Below are positions 1 to 7,828 of a stretch of 29,365 nucleotides of DNA, in pieces. The position numbers were made by a program, and so were the translations under genes. Within the stretch, counting starts at the first letter, position 1; each line of letters opens with the position of its first letter. The DNA is from Neisseria shayeganii 871. GTDB lineage: Bacteria; Pseudomonadota; Gammaproteobacteria; Burkholderiales; Neisseriaceae. The notes beneath the pieces were generated by a model. That model was not told the origin of the DNA. It saw only the letters and a program-made list of their open reading frames with translations, and searched no databases. The DNA lies in the NCBI RefSeq assembly GCF_000226875.1, contig NZ_JH164926.1:1591799-1621163 (forward strand), given 5' to 3'.

Positions 1-4
1 TATA

Positions 5-51
5 GAAAAACCGACACCGTGCCGGCTTTGGCGGCACGGTGTCGGTTTTTC
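5..51. terminator. Strong bidirectional terminator hairpin
   Basis: A 20-bp perfect stem runs from 5-24 to 32-51 with a 7-nt loop. It has an A-run on the left arm and a T-run on the right arm, so it can stop transcription in both directions. It lies past the 3' end of the minus-strand ABC transporter gene and probably also ends a gene to the left of the window. A single eikDUS lies at 90-101 between it and the transporter stop codon. Confidence 0.85.
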
Positions 52-120
52 TGTCGGCAAGCGTATGCCGTTGTTTCAGCCGGCCTTTGAGGCTACCTGA
101 AAAGCCGTCAGGCCGCCGGC

Positions 121-1896
121 TCAGGTGCAGGCCGCCTCTCCGATACACACCACTTTGTTGTGAAAGGCGTTCAGGCTGCTGCGGTGGCCGATGCTCACAA
201 TCATGCTGTCGGCCAATTCTTTGCGGATCAAACGGTAAAGGGCGGCTTCGGTTTCTTCGTCCAAAGCCGAGGTGGCTTCGTCCAGCAACACCAGCTGTGG
301 TCTGCCCAATACGATGCGCACAAAGGCCGCCCGCTGCAATTCGCCGGGCGAGAGCTTGTGCTGCCAGTCGTTTTCGCGATCCAAACAGCTTTTCAGGTAG
401 CCTAAGCGGCAGCCGTCCATCGCCCGGTGCAGGGCGGCATCGTCCGGCTGCAAATCGGGATAACACAGCGCCTGCCGCAACGTTCCTTGCGGCATATAGG
501 GGTGCTGCGGCACAAACAGCGTATGGCCGTGCGCCGGGCTGCGGATGCGGCCGCTGCTGCCGAACGGCCACAAACCGGCCAGCGCCCGCAGCAGGGAGGT
601 TTTACCGCAACCGGATGGCCCTTGGATCAGCAGCGCATCGCCGTCGGCTACCTGAAAACCGATGTCGGCCAGTAAAATGCCGCCGTCGCTGCGGTACAGC
701 GTCAGCCCTTCGGCCGACAATACGCCGCGGGCGGTTTCGGTTTGCGGCAGGCGCACGGGATCCTGATGGGCGGTGTGGCACAAAAAGCCGGCCAAACGCT
801 CCACCCGCGCCTGGTAGGCGGTAAAGGCTTCGTAGGTGTTGCGGAAAAACGAGAGGGCGCGCTGGAGGCGGTTGAACGCCTGCACGGTTTGGTGCATATC
901 GCCGATTTTCACTTCGCCGGCAAAAAAGCGCGGCGCCTGCAGCATCAGCGGCAGCAGATTGGAAATTTGGGTGATGCCGGTATTGAAGCCGTTCAGGCCC
1001 AGGCTGCGGTAGACAATCCGCCAGCGGTTGCGGATGATGCGGGCGAAATGGCGGCGCAGATTGTCCCGCTCGGCCGCCTCGCCGCCGTAAAAGGCGATGC
1101 TCTCGGCATGGTCGCGCACGCGGACCAAGGCGTAGCGGTAGTCGCCGTTCAAGCGCTCGTTTTGAAAGTTGAGGCCCACCAGCGGCCGGCCGATCCACAC
1201 CGAGGCCAGGGTGGCGCCCAGAATAAACAGGTAGATAAACATCACCATCCCACGCGGAATGTCCACGCCCAACAGCGTGAGTACGCCCGACAAACCCCAC
1301 AGAATCACGGTAAATTCCACCACCGACACCACCGCATTGATGAGGCCGCGCACCATCTCCACCGTGGTCACGATGAAATCCTGTGCGTCCTGCTGAATGC
1401 GCTGGTCGATGTTGTCGGGCGCATGGCGCCGCATGTGCAGGCGGTAATAGTTTTTGTGCGCCAGCCAATGGTCGGTCAGCACTTGGTTGAGCCGTTCCAG
1501 CCAGCGGATCATAAACACCTGTTCCAAAAAATCGTTGAACACGGTGTGGAGGATTTTCACCGCCATCAGCGCCGCATTGATGAGGGCGAAAAACCAAAAT
1601 GCTTCCACCGCCCCGTCTTGCAGCGAGCTGTACAGGCCGTTGTAAAAAAAGGTGTTCAGCACGCTGATGCGCACTTCCACCAACACCATCAGCAAGAGCA
1701 AAAGCAACAGAGCCGCCGTTTTGGCCGCGGCCGGCCTCTGCAGGCAGGGCCGCACGATGCGGGCAAACTGCCTGCCGAAGCGGGTACGGCCGAGCAGCAG
1801 CGCCGCCAGCAGACAAAACAGCAGCACGCCGGCAAAGCTTTCCAACAGCCACCACGGCGTGCTTTCCAGCTCGATTTTCCATTTTTCCTGATTCAT
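121..1896 (-). CDS. SbmA/BacA/YddA-type ABC transporter, fused permease and ATPase
   Basis: This is a 591-aa fused half-transporter of the ABC_membrane_2 (SbmA/BacA-like) family, as in E. coli YddA and mycobacterial Rv1819c. The N-terminal half has several hydrophobic segments and the family-typical stretch RISVLNTFFYNGLY near residue 75. The C-terminal half is a complete nucleotide-binding domain: Walker A GPSGCGKT at about 425-432, a slightly variant signature LSPGE at about 514-518, Walker B LVLLDEA at about 534-540 and a switch histidine in GHRSS near 568. The start is supported by a GGGGTGGG ribosome-binding site just upstream of the ATG. It lies 119 bp downstream of a TonB-dependent receptor on the same strand, an order also seen at the E. 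coli yddB-yddA locus. The family moves peptides, cobalamin or related compounds; the substrate here cannot be read from sequence. A role in siderophore handling is inference from the neighbour. Confidence 0.85.
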   Translation of the reverse strand: MNQEKWKIELESTPWWLLESFAGVLLFCLLAALLLGRTRFGRQFARIVRPCLQRPAAAKTAALLLLLLLMVLVEVRISVLNTFFYNGLYSSLQDGAVEAFWFFALINAALMAVKILHTVFNDFLEQVFMIRWLERLNQVLTDHWLAHKNYYRLHMRRHAPDNIDQRIQQDAQDFIVTTVEMVRGLINAVVSVVEFTVILWGLSGVLTLLGVDIPRGMVMFIYLFILGATLASVWIGRPLVGLNFQNERLNGDYRYALVRVRDHAESIAFYGGEAAERDNLRRHFARIIRNRWRIVYRSLGLNGFNTGITQISNLLPLMLQAPRFFAGEVKIGDMHQTVQAFNRLQRALSFFRNTYEAFTAYQARVERLAGFLCHTAHQDPVRLPQTETARGVLSAEGLTLYRSDGGILLADIGFQVADGDALLIQGPSGCGKTSLLRALAGLWPFGSSGRIRSPAHGHTLFVPQHPYMPQGTLRQALCYPDLQPDDAALHRAMDGCRLGYLKSCLDRENDWQHKLSPGELQRAAFVRIVLGRPQLVLLDEATSALDEETEAALYRLIRKELADSMIVSIGHRSSLNAFHNKVVCIGEAACT

Positions 1897-1949
1897 TTTC
1901 CCACCCCTGCGGGCAAACGGCGGCCTGCCGTTGCGGCAGACGCAACCGG

Positions 1950-2002
1950 AAAGGCTACCTGAAAGCCTGCTCAGCCGTACTGGCGGTTTTCAGGTAGCCT
2001 TT
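1950..2002. terminator. Inverted eikDUS pair between receptor and ABC transporter
   Basis: The arms aaaggctacctgaaa (1950-1964) and its complement (1988-2002) form a 15-bp stem around a 23-nt loop. It sits just after the stop codon of the minus-strand receptor gene at 2016, so it can act as its terminator as well as a DNA-uptake signal. The loop is long and there is little T-run, so some read-through into the ABC gene is plausible. Confidence 0.7.
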
Positions 2003-2015
2003 GCCTCGATTGAAT

Positions 2016-4253
2016 TTAAAACGCCAGCTTGGCGGACAGACTGATTTCGCGCGGATTGCCGATGGCAATCATGGGGAAATGCGCCGAAGAGGCAACGGTG
2101 GAGGTGTAATACAGGCGGTTGCTCAGGTTTTTGCCGTTGAGGCGCAGGTTCAGCCGGCTACCGCCCACTTGGGTGTCGTAAGAGAGAAAGGCGTCTGCGG
2201 TGGCCGCAGACGGGATTTTCCACAAACCGCCCCGGGTGTCGCCGATGTACCAGCTGCCGTTAAACTTGCCGCCCAGGCCGCCGCGCAGGCTGCCGCCCGC
2301 CACGCGGCCGAAGTCGTAAGTGAGGTAGAGGCCGAACTGGTTGCGCGGCGTATTGTTCAACGGCAGGCCGGCCACACCCGGCTCCGCTTCCAATGCCTCG
2401 GTACGCGTATAGGCGTAATTGGCATTGATGCCCAAACGCTCGGTAATCTGGCCGCCGACTTCGGCTTCCAAACCGTAAGAACGGGCCCGGCCGGCAAAAC
2501 GGACTTCGGTTTGGCCGCCCACGGTGGTGGTATAGCGCACGTTTTCCTTGACGATGTGGAAAGCCGCCACCGCCGCCGACAACTGCCCGCCGGCGTATTT
2601 GGCGCCCACTTCGAACGCACGGCCGCGCTCGGGCTTGGCCTCGCCGGGAATCTCACTCCCAATCGATACCTGCGGGCGGAATGAGGTGGCGTAGCCGGCA
2701 TAAGCCGACCATTGCGGATGGATGCGGTACACCGCGCCGATCTGCGGCGACAGGTTCCAGCCGTGGTTGTCGGTGTTTACCCGAAACTCATGCGGCAGCC
2801 CTTTGGTATTGCGTCCGGGTTTGGCACCGTTTTGGCGGCCGGCGTATTGGTCGTAATAATCCAGGCGCAGGCCGCCGGAAACAATCCATTTGTCGCCGAA
2901 ATAAGCGGCATCGTTCACATACAGCGAAGCCGTTTTCAGCTCCTCGGTTTGGCGGGTGTTGTTGCCCTGCCCGTCTATGGTGTTCACGCCCGGCTGCGGC
3001 GCGATGCCGCCGTACTGCGGGTCGTACATATTGATGGTGTGGTTGCCGGCCGCATTGCCTTGGTAAATCCGCCTCAACAGTCGGTCGTTGCGCATGGCTT
3101 CAATGCCGAAAGACAGCTTGTGGCGCACTGTGCCCCAATGCGCGTCGCCGTTCACGCCGAGGGCAAGATTGTGCACGCGCAAACGGGCGTCCTGCGTGCC
3201 GTCGATGCGGCGCAATACCCGGCCGGTGGCGGTGTCGATGCCCGATGCCGTATTGAGAATCCGCGCTTTCCAGTCATCGTAGGTGTGGTAGGTCAGGCCG
3301 TAGTTGAAACGCATTTTCCAGTTGTCGTTGAAATAATGGTCGGCCGTAAACTGGAACAAATGGTTTTTGCCGCTCTGCTCGCTAAACGGCTCGTCCAAAC
3401 GGCGCTTGGCCGGAATCGCCAAGGGCTTGCCGTAATTTGCGCTGCCGGGCGTGCTGTCGATAAAGGTGCCGCGGTCAAACGGCACGGTGTAATCCAGATA
3501 TTCGTAAGAGGCGCTCAGCGTGGTGCCGTCCCCCACCCATTTGACCGAAGGCGCCAGCGTGGTTTGCCTTTTTTCACCGAAATTGCGCCAGTAATCGCTT
3601 TGCCGGTGGTCGGCAATCAGGCGGTAGGCCAAACCTGTTTCGCCGATGGGGCCGGTAAAGTCCAGGCCGAACTGGCGGCTGTTGTGGCTGCCCAAAGCGG
3701 TACTGAGCACATACGCGGGTTTGAACTGCGGCTGCTTGGTGACCACATTTACCACGCCGCCGGGATCCTGCACCCCGTACAGCACGGAAGCCGGCCCTTT
3801 CAACACCTCTACCCGTTCGGCAGTGGGCGAAAACAAATGGGTTTGCGACATCTGCATGCCGTTGCGCAAAATGGAGTTGTCGCGGTTGTCGCCGAAACCG
3901 CGCTTGACCACCGCATCCAGCGTGCCGGCCAGCGTATTGGCCTGACGGATGCCGCTCACGGTTTGCAGCGCTTCGTCCAAAGAAGACGGGCGGCGGTCTT
4001 CCAATACCGCGGCCGTCACCACATTCACGCTGCGCGGAATCTCCACCAGCGGCGTATTGCCCCCGCCCACCACATCGGCGGCCACCGGCTGGTAGCCGTT
4101 GTCGTAGCGGCGCTTGGCCGTTACCTCAATATTTTCCAACTCGGTGGCGGTGTCCTCCGCTTGGGCGGTTTGGGCAAAAACAAAGCCCGGGCTGCCGACG
4201 GCGGCCAGGGCGAAAACCAAAACTTTGGCTTCAAAACAAAAAGTGCGTTTCAT
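2016..4253 (-). CDS. TonB-dependent siderophore receptor
   Basis: This 745-aa protein is an outer-membrane, energy-dependent receptor of the ferric-siderophore type (FhuA/FoxA/FpvA-like class). A signal peptide with a hydrophobic core ends near VFA at about residue 27. A TonB-box-like stretch (LENIEVTAKRR) follows. The plug domain has the typical motifs PRSVNVVT, DEALQTVSGI, RGFGDNRD and VEVLKGPASVLYG with GGVVNVVTKQP. The rest is a beta-barrel ending in the C-terminal phenylalanine (SAKLAF) needed for BAM assembly. Length fits the family. An AT-rich palindrome at 4300-4324 upstream resembles a Fur box, so iron repression is likely. The downstream SbmA/YddA-type ABC gene is on the same strand. 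The ligand cannot be assigned; hydroxamate siderophores are one possibility. Confidence 0.9.
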   Translation of the reverse strand: MKRTFCFEAKVLVFALAAVGSPGFVFAQTAQAEDTATELENIEVTAKRRYDNGYQPVAADVVGGGNTPLVEIPRSVNVVTAAVLEDRRPSSLDEALQTVSGIRQANTLAGTLDAVVKRGFGDNRDNSILRNGMQMSQTHLFSPTAERVEVLKGPASVLYGVQDPGGVVNVVTKQPQFKPAYVLSTALGSHNSRQFGLDFTGPIGETGLAYRLIADHRQSDYWRNFGEKRQTTLAPSVKWVGDGTTLSASYEYLDYTVPFDRGTFIDSTPGSANYGKPLAIPAKRRLDEPFSEQSGKNHLFQFTADHYFNDNWKMRFNYGLTYHTYDDWKARILNTASGIDTATGRVLRRIDGTQDARLRVHNLALGVNGDAHWGTVRHKLSFGIEAMRNDRLLRRIYQGNAAGNHTINMYDPQYGGIAPQPGVNTIDGQGNNTRQTEELKTASLYVNDAAYFGDKWIVSGGLRLDYYDQYAGRQNGAKPGRNTKGLPHEFRVNTDNHGWNLSPQIGAVYRIHPQWSAYAGYATSFRPQVSIGSEIPGEAKPERGRAFEVGAKYAGGQLSAAVAAFHIVKENVRYTTTVGGQTEVRFAGRARSYGLEAEVGGQITERLGINANYAYTRTEALEAEPGVAGLPLNNTPRNQFGLYLTYDFGRVAGGSLRGGLGGKFNGSWYIGDTRGGLWKIPSAATADAFLSYDTQVGGSRLNLRLNGKNLSNRLYYTSTVASSAHFPMIAIGNPREISLSAKLAF

Positions 4254-4299
4254 GGGAAATCCGGAAAAGTAAACGGTCGAAAGGCTGAACTGTCAACCA

Positions 4300-4324
4300 A
4301 ATAAAATTTATTCTCAATTTTATT
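4300..4324 (-). promoter_or_regulatory. Fur-box-like palindrome upstream of siderophore receptor
   Basis: The 9-nt arms AATAAAATT (4300-4308) and AATTTTATT (4316-4324) form a perfect inverted repeat with a 7-nt spacer. It begins 47 bp upstream of the receptor start codon. AT-rich palindromes of this kind at iron-uptake genes are commonly Fur operators. The match to the E. coli consensus is only partial (about 9 of 14 core positions by eye). Confidence 0.5.
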
Positions 4325-4464
4325 CGAGGCGACATTCTACGCAAAACCGCCATGCCTACCAAGCCTTACCGGGCAAAAATCACTCAAAACAACGCATGCC
4401 ACTGTTTTGGCAAAACAAATACCGCGCCACACGGCAGATAAGCGGCCGCCGTCCGAACGGCACA

Positions 4465-4504
4465 CAGGCTACCTGAAACCCGCCCGCCGCTTTCAGGTAG
4501 CCTG
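4465..4504. repeat. Inverted eikDUS pair (14-bp stem) in hslU leader
   Basis: The arms caggctacctgaaa (4465-4478) and its complement (4491-4504) enclose a 12-nt loop. Unlike the other DUS hairpins it does not follow a gene end, because the flanking genes diverge. If the hslU transcript starts upstream of it, the hairpin lies in the leader RNA; otherwise it serves only in DNA uptake. Confidence 0.75.
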
Positions 4505-4569
4505 CTTCCCTTGATTTTCCCCGGCCTGCCGCCATTTCCGGCTTCATTGTCAGCCCCAAGGATTCCCCC

Positions 4570-5910
4570 ATGAGCACCACCGCCATGATGACCCCCCAAG
4601 AAATCGTTCACGAACTCGACAAACACATTATCGGCCAAAACCAAGCCAAAAAAGCCGTGGCCGTGGCCCTGCGCAACCGCTACCGCCGCTCCCAAGTGGC
4701 CGAACCGCTGCGCAGCGAAATCGTGCCGAAAAACATTCTGATGATCGGCCCCACCGGCGTGGGCAAAACCGAAATCGCCCGCCGCCTCGCACGCCTCGCC
4801 AATGCGCCGTTTATCAAAATCGAAGCCACCAAGTTTACCGAAGTGGGCTATGTGGGCCGCGATGTGGACAGCATCGTGCGCGACCTGATGGAAATCGCCC
4901 TCAAAAACCTGCGCGAACAGGCGGTGCAGAAAAACCGCGACCGCGCACAAGACGCCGCCGAAAACCGCATTCTCGACGCCCTGCTGCCGCCGCCGCGCCA
5001 AGCCGGTTTTGCCGGCGAAGCCCCCGAGCCGCAGCCGGAAAGCAACACCCGCAAGAAATTCCGCGACATGCTGCGCCGCGGCGAATTGGACGATAAAGAA
5101 ATCGACATCGACATCGCCCATACCCCCGCCGGCGGCATGCAGGTGATGGGGCCGCCCGGCATGGAGGAATTCAGCAGCCAGCTGCAGGACATGTTCAGCA
5201 AAATGCAGCAAGGCCGCACCAAAAAACAGAAAATGAAAGTGGCCGCCGCCATGAAGCTGCTCTTAGACGAAGAAGCGGCCAAACTGGTGAACGAAGAAGA
5301 CTTGCGCGAACAGGCCGTGCGTGCGGTGGAACAGCACGGCATCGTTTTCCTCGACGAAATCGACAAAATCGCCACCGACAGCAGCCGCCACGGCGGCGAC
5401 GTATCGCGCCAGGGCGTGCAGCGCGACCTGCTGCCCCTGGTGGAAGGCACCACCGTGCAAACCAAATACGGCATGGTCAAAACCGACCACATCCTGTTCA
5501 TCGCTTCCGGCGCCTTCCACCTGAGCAAACCCAGCGACCTGATTCCCGAGCTGCAAGGCCGCTTTCCCATCCGCGTGGAGCTGGAAAGCCTCACCGTGGA
5601 CGACTTCAAAGCCATCCTCACCCGCACCGACGCCTGCCTCACCAAGCAATACCAAGCCCTGCTCGCCACCGACGGCGTGGATTTGGTGTTTGCCGACGAA
5701 GGCATCACCCGCCTGGCGGAAATCGCCTTCCACGTGAACGAAAAAACCGAAAACATCGGCGCCCGCCGTCTGCACACGGTGTTGGAAAAACTGCTGGAAG
5801 ACGTGTCGTTCCAAACCCCGGCCGGCCAAACCCTCGTGGACGCCGCCTATGTAAACGAACGGCTGGAAGAAGTGGCCGAACAGGAAGATTTGGCCCGCTA
5901 CGTGCTGTAA
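4570..5910 (+). CDS. hslU: HslU, ATPase subunit of the HslUV protease
   Basis: HslU is an AAA+ unfoldase that forms a hexamer and feeds proteins into the HslV peptidase in the cytoplasm. The 446-aa product has the family N-terminus (TPQEIVHELDKHIIGQNQAKKAVAVALRNR region), Walker A GPTGVGKT at residues 60-67, the pore motif GYVG at 93-96, the variable I-domain at about 110-240, Walker B IVFLDEID at 258-265 and a C-terminal tail ending in YVL, which in the family docks into HslV. The tail suggests an HslV partner exists. hslV normally lies immediately upstream, but here no such gene is present on either side. The start is supported by AAGGA 7 nt upstream. A strong terminator follows at 5924-5965. 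Confidence 0.95.
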   Translation: MSTTAMMTPQEIVHELDKHIIGQNQAKKAVAVALRNRYRRSQVAEPLRSEIVPKNILMIGPTGVGKTEIARRLARLANAPFIKIEATKFTEVGYVGRDVDSIVRDLMEIALKNLREQAVQKNRDRAQDAAENRILDALLPPPRQAGFAGEAPEPQPESNTRKKFRDMLRRGELDDKEIDIDIAHTPAGGMQVMGPPGMEEFSSQLQDMFSKMQQGRTKKQKMKVAAAMKLLLDEEAAKLVNEEDLREQAVRAVEQHGIVFLDEIDKIATDSSRHGGDVSRQGVQRDLLPLVEGTTVQTKYGMVKTDHILFIASGAFHLSKPSDLIPELQGRFPIRVELESLTVDDFKAILTRTDACLTKQYQALLATDGVDLVFADEGITRLAEIAFHVNEKTENIGARRLHTVLEKLLEDVSFQTPAGQTLVDAAYVNERLEEVAEQEDLARYVL

Positions 5911-5923
5911 CATCCCGCCAATC

Positions 5924-5965
5924 AAAACCAGGGCCTCCCGCCGTACTAAGGGAGGCCCTGGTTTT
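5924..5965 (+). terminator. Rho-independent terminator of hslU
   Basis: A 16-bp stem (5924-5939 with 5950-5965) closes a 10-nt loop and ends in four Ts. It lies 13 bp after the hslU stop codon. Its A-rich left arm also gives it some capacity on the minus strand. Confidence 0.85.
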
Positions 5966-5996
5966 ATGGTCAGGCCGCCAATCGGGCCGCTCCATT

Positions 5997-6038
5997 GCTT
6001 TCAGGTAGCCCCAAACCGCAGCAGGCTACCTGAAAAGC
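5997..6038. repeat. Inverted eikDUS pair downstream of gap
   Basis: eikDUS copies in opposite orientations (5997-6010 and 6024-6038) form a stem with one bulged base around a short loop. It lies between the hslU terminator and the gap terminator, in a convergent intergenic region. Confidence 0.7.
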
Positions 6039-6066
6039 AAAAAGCCGCCCCTTTCGGCGCGGCTTT
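6037..6066 (-). terminator. Terminator of gap
   Basis: Read on the minus strand, an 8-bp stem AAAGCCGC/GCGGCTTT (6059-6066 with 6041-6048) is followed by a T-rich run. It starts 18 bp after the gap stop codon. Confidence 0.75.
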
Positions 6067-6083
6067 CCATTCTCATCAACGGC

Positions 6084-7112
6084 TTACACCAGCGGACGTA
6101 CTTCCATGCCGAACATGGCGCGGGCGGTGTTCAGCATCTGGCAGCTGAAGCCCCATTCATTGTCGTACCAAGCCAGCACTTTCACCATATTGCCGTTGGA
6201 AACCTTGGTCAGCGTGCTGTCGAAGGTAGAGGCTTCGGTGCTGTGGTTGAAGTCGGACGACACCAAAGGCAGGGTGTTGTAGCCCAAGATGTTTTTCATC
6301 GCGCCTTCGCTGGCGGCCTTCACAATGGCGTTCACTTCTTCCACGCTGGTTTCGCGCGCCGCTTCAAAAGTGAGGTCCACCAGCGACACATTGATGGTGG
6401 GCACACGCACGGCAAAACCGTCGAGCTTGCCTTTCAACTCGGGCAACACCAAGCCCACGGCTTTGGCGGCACCGGTTTTGGTGGGGATCATATTGTCCAC
6501 CGCGCTGCGGGCGCGGCGCAGGTCTTTGTGGCGCACATCGGTGAGCACTTGGTCGTTGGTGAAGGCGTGGATGGTGGTCATCAGGCCTTTGACCACGCCC
6601 AAGCCGTCGTGCAGCGCTTTGGCCACCGGCGCCAGGCAGTTGGTGGTGCAGGAAGCGTTGGAGACCACAGTCATGTCGGCAGTGAGCACATCGTGGTTGA
6701 CGCCGTACACCACGGTAGCGTCCACATCGTCGCCGCCGGGCGCGGAAATCAGCACTTTTTTGGCGCCGGCATCCAAGTGGGCTTGGCATTTTTCTTTGCT
6801 GGTGAACGCGCCGGTGCATTCCATCACCAAATCCACGCCCAAATCGCGCCACGGCAGTTCGGCCGGATTGCGGGTGGAGAAGAAGGGAATGTGGTCGCCG
6901 TTCACAATCAAATGGGTGTCGTCGTGGCGCACATCGGCGGCAAAGCGACCGTGCACGGTGTCGAATTTGGTCAGGTGGGCATTGGTTTCCAGGCCGCCGC
7001 TGGCGTTCACCGCCACGATTTCGAATTGGTCGCGCAGATTGTATTCGTAAATGGCGCGCAAAACTTGGCGGCCGATGCGGCCGTAACCGTTGATGGCGAT
7101 TTTCAGGCTCAT
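6084..7112 (-). CDS. gap: Glyceraldehyde-3-phosphate dehydrogenase, probably NADP-preferring type
   Basis: This 342-aa enzyme interconverts glyceraldehyde 3-phosphate and 1,3-bisphosphoglycerate. It has the Rossmann motif INGYGRIGR (7-15), the catalytic motif SNASCTTNC with nucleophile Cys155, and the C-terminal WYDNEWG signature. At the end of the second beta strand the sequence is VAVNASGG (about 33-40). NAD-specific enzymes usually have an aspartate here, while NADP-preferring enzymes such as Bacillus GapB have NAS. This points to NADP use and a gluconeogenic role, by inference. The ATG at 7112 is chosen because AAAGGTGA lies just upstream; the longer frame would need a GTG at 7121 overlapping that site. 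The gene is flanked by its own terminator and by the tRNA operon. Confidence 0.93.
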   Translation of the reverse strand: MSLKIAINGYGRIGRQVLRAIYEYNLRDQFEIVAVNASGGLETNAHLTKFDTVHGRFAADVRHDDTHLIVNGDHIPFFSTRNPAELPWRDLGVDLVMECTGAFTSKEKCQAHLDAGAKKVLISAPGGDDVDATVVYGVNHDVLTADMTVVSNASCTTNCLAPVAKALHDGLGVVKGLMTTIHAFTNDQVLTDVRHKDLRRARSAVDNMIPTKTGAAKAVGLVLPELKGKLDGFAVRVPTINVSLVDLTFEAARETSVEEVNAIVKAASEGAMKNILGYNTLPLVSSDFNHSTEASTFDSTLTKVSNGNMVKVLAWYDNEWGFSCQMLNTARAMFGMEVRPLV

Positions 7113-7321
7113 GTATTTCACCTTTCTGATGGGAAAATTTGGGATGGGGAAGGAACAAATGCCGCATTATAGCGGCACTAAAGCAGAAATTACAGACAAA
7201 CGCCGGCCACAGGCCGCCTTCAGGCCACCTGAAACCCGGCTTGCACCACCGAAACAGCTCGCCGCAAACAAGAAAATTCCAATAAATAACAGACACCAAA
7301 AAAATTTCCCCGGCCCGCAGC

Positions 7322-7349
7322 TTGACTGCGCCGCCAATCGCCCTATAAT
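7322..7349 (+). promoter_or_regulatory. Sigma-70 promoter of the Gly/Cys/Leu tRNA operon
   Basis: TTGACT (7322-7327) and TATAAT (7344-7349) are spaced by 16 bp, and the first tRNA begins 43 bp after the -10 box. This is a near-consensus promoter, as expected for stable RNA genes. The rest of 7113-7391 holds the gap leader and a one-mismatch eikDUS near 7222-7233. Confidence 0.85.
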
Positions 7350-7391
7350 GGCGTCCTTTCGTGAGTACGGCCACGCCGGAAAACACCCGAT

Positions 7392-7467
7392 GCGGGAATA
7401 GCTCAGTTGGTAGAGCGCAACCTTGCCAAGGTTGAGGTCGCGAGTTCGAGACTCGTTTCCCGCTCCA
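7392..7467 (+). tRNA. tRNA-Gly(GCC), copy 1
   Basis: A 76-nt gene with a 7-bp acceptor stem GCGGGAA/TTCCCGC, D-loop AGTTGGTA, anticodon loop TTGCCAA (anticodon GCC), T-loop TTCGAGA and encoded CCA. It is the first gene after the operon promoter and is identical to the next two copies. Confidence 0.98.
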
Positions 7468-7500
7468 GTTTATCGTTTTGTCTGCTTCAGTTTCCGGTAT

Positions 7501-7576
7501 GCGGGAATAGCTCAGTTGGTAGAGCGCAACCTTGCCAAGGTTGAGGTCGCGAGTTCGAGACTCGTTTCCCGCTCCA
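7501..7576 (+). tRNA. tRNA-Gly(GCC), copy 2
   Basis: Identical in sequence to the copy at 7392 and separated from it by 33 bp. The anticodon is GCC and CCA is encoded. Confidence 0.98.
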
Positions 7577-7625
7577 CCCGCCTTCACAAGCGGCAGCCTT
7601 GCCGGAATGCAGATAAATCCACCCT

Positions 7626-7701
7626 GCGGGAATAGCTCAGTTGGTAGAGCGCAACCTTGCCAAGGTTGAGGTCGCGAGTTCGAGACTCGTTTCCCGCTCC
7701 A
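7626..7701 (+). tRNA. tRNA-Gly(GCC), copy 3
   Basis: A third identical copy, 49 bp after the second. The spacers between the copies differ in sequence and length, so the duplications are not fresh or the spacers diverge freely. Confidence 0.98.
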
Positions 7702-7738
7702 AGTTTCAGCCGTTTTTCCTTTCTAAAACGCACCCTTT

Positions 7739-7812
7739 GGCGGAATGGCAGAGTGGTTATGCAGCGGCCTGCAAAGCCGTGTACGCCGGTTCGATTCCGA
7801 CTTCCGCCTCCA
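7739..7812 (+). tRNA. tRNA-Cys(GCA)
   Basis: A 74-nt gene with acceptor stem GGCGGAA/TTCCGCC, D-loop containing G18G19 (AGTGGTTA), anticodon loop CTGCAAA (anticodon GCA), T-loop TTCGATT and encoded TCCA. One C-A mismatch is visible in the T-stem. Confidence 0.95.
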
Positions 7813-7828
7813 ATCTCTCCAGCTTCAC

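Larger units (their letters stand above)
4254..4569. other. Divergent intergenic region between receptor and hslU
   Basis: This 316-bp stretch separates the minus-strand receptor from plus-strand hslU. It holds the Fur-like palindrome (4300-4324), an inverted eikDUS pair (4465-4504) and the hslU ribosome-binding site AAGGA (4558-4562). No open reading frame looks real. It is too short for the hslV gene (about 175 codons) that precedes hslU in many bacteria. Confidence 0.6.

Noticed and set aside
602..1945. A 447-codon minus-strand frame overlapping the ABC transporter gene
   Set aside because: It is an out-of-register shadow of the transporter; the transporter frame has all ABC motifs and a ribosome-binding site.
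7113..7121. A longer start for GAPDH at a GTG
   Set aside because: The GTG overlaps the ribosome-binding site AAAGGTGA of the better ATG, and the shorter protein matches the family N-terminus.
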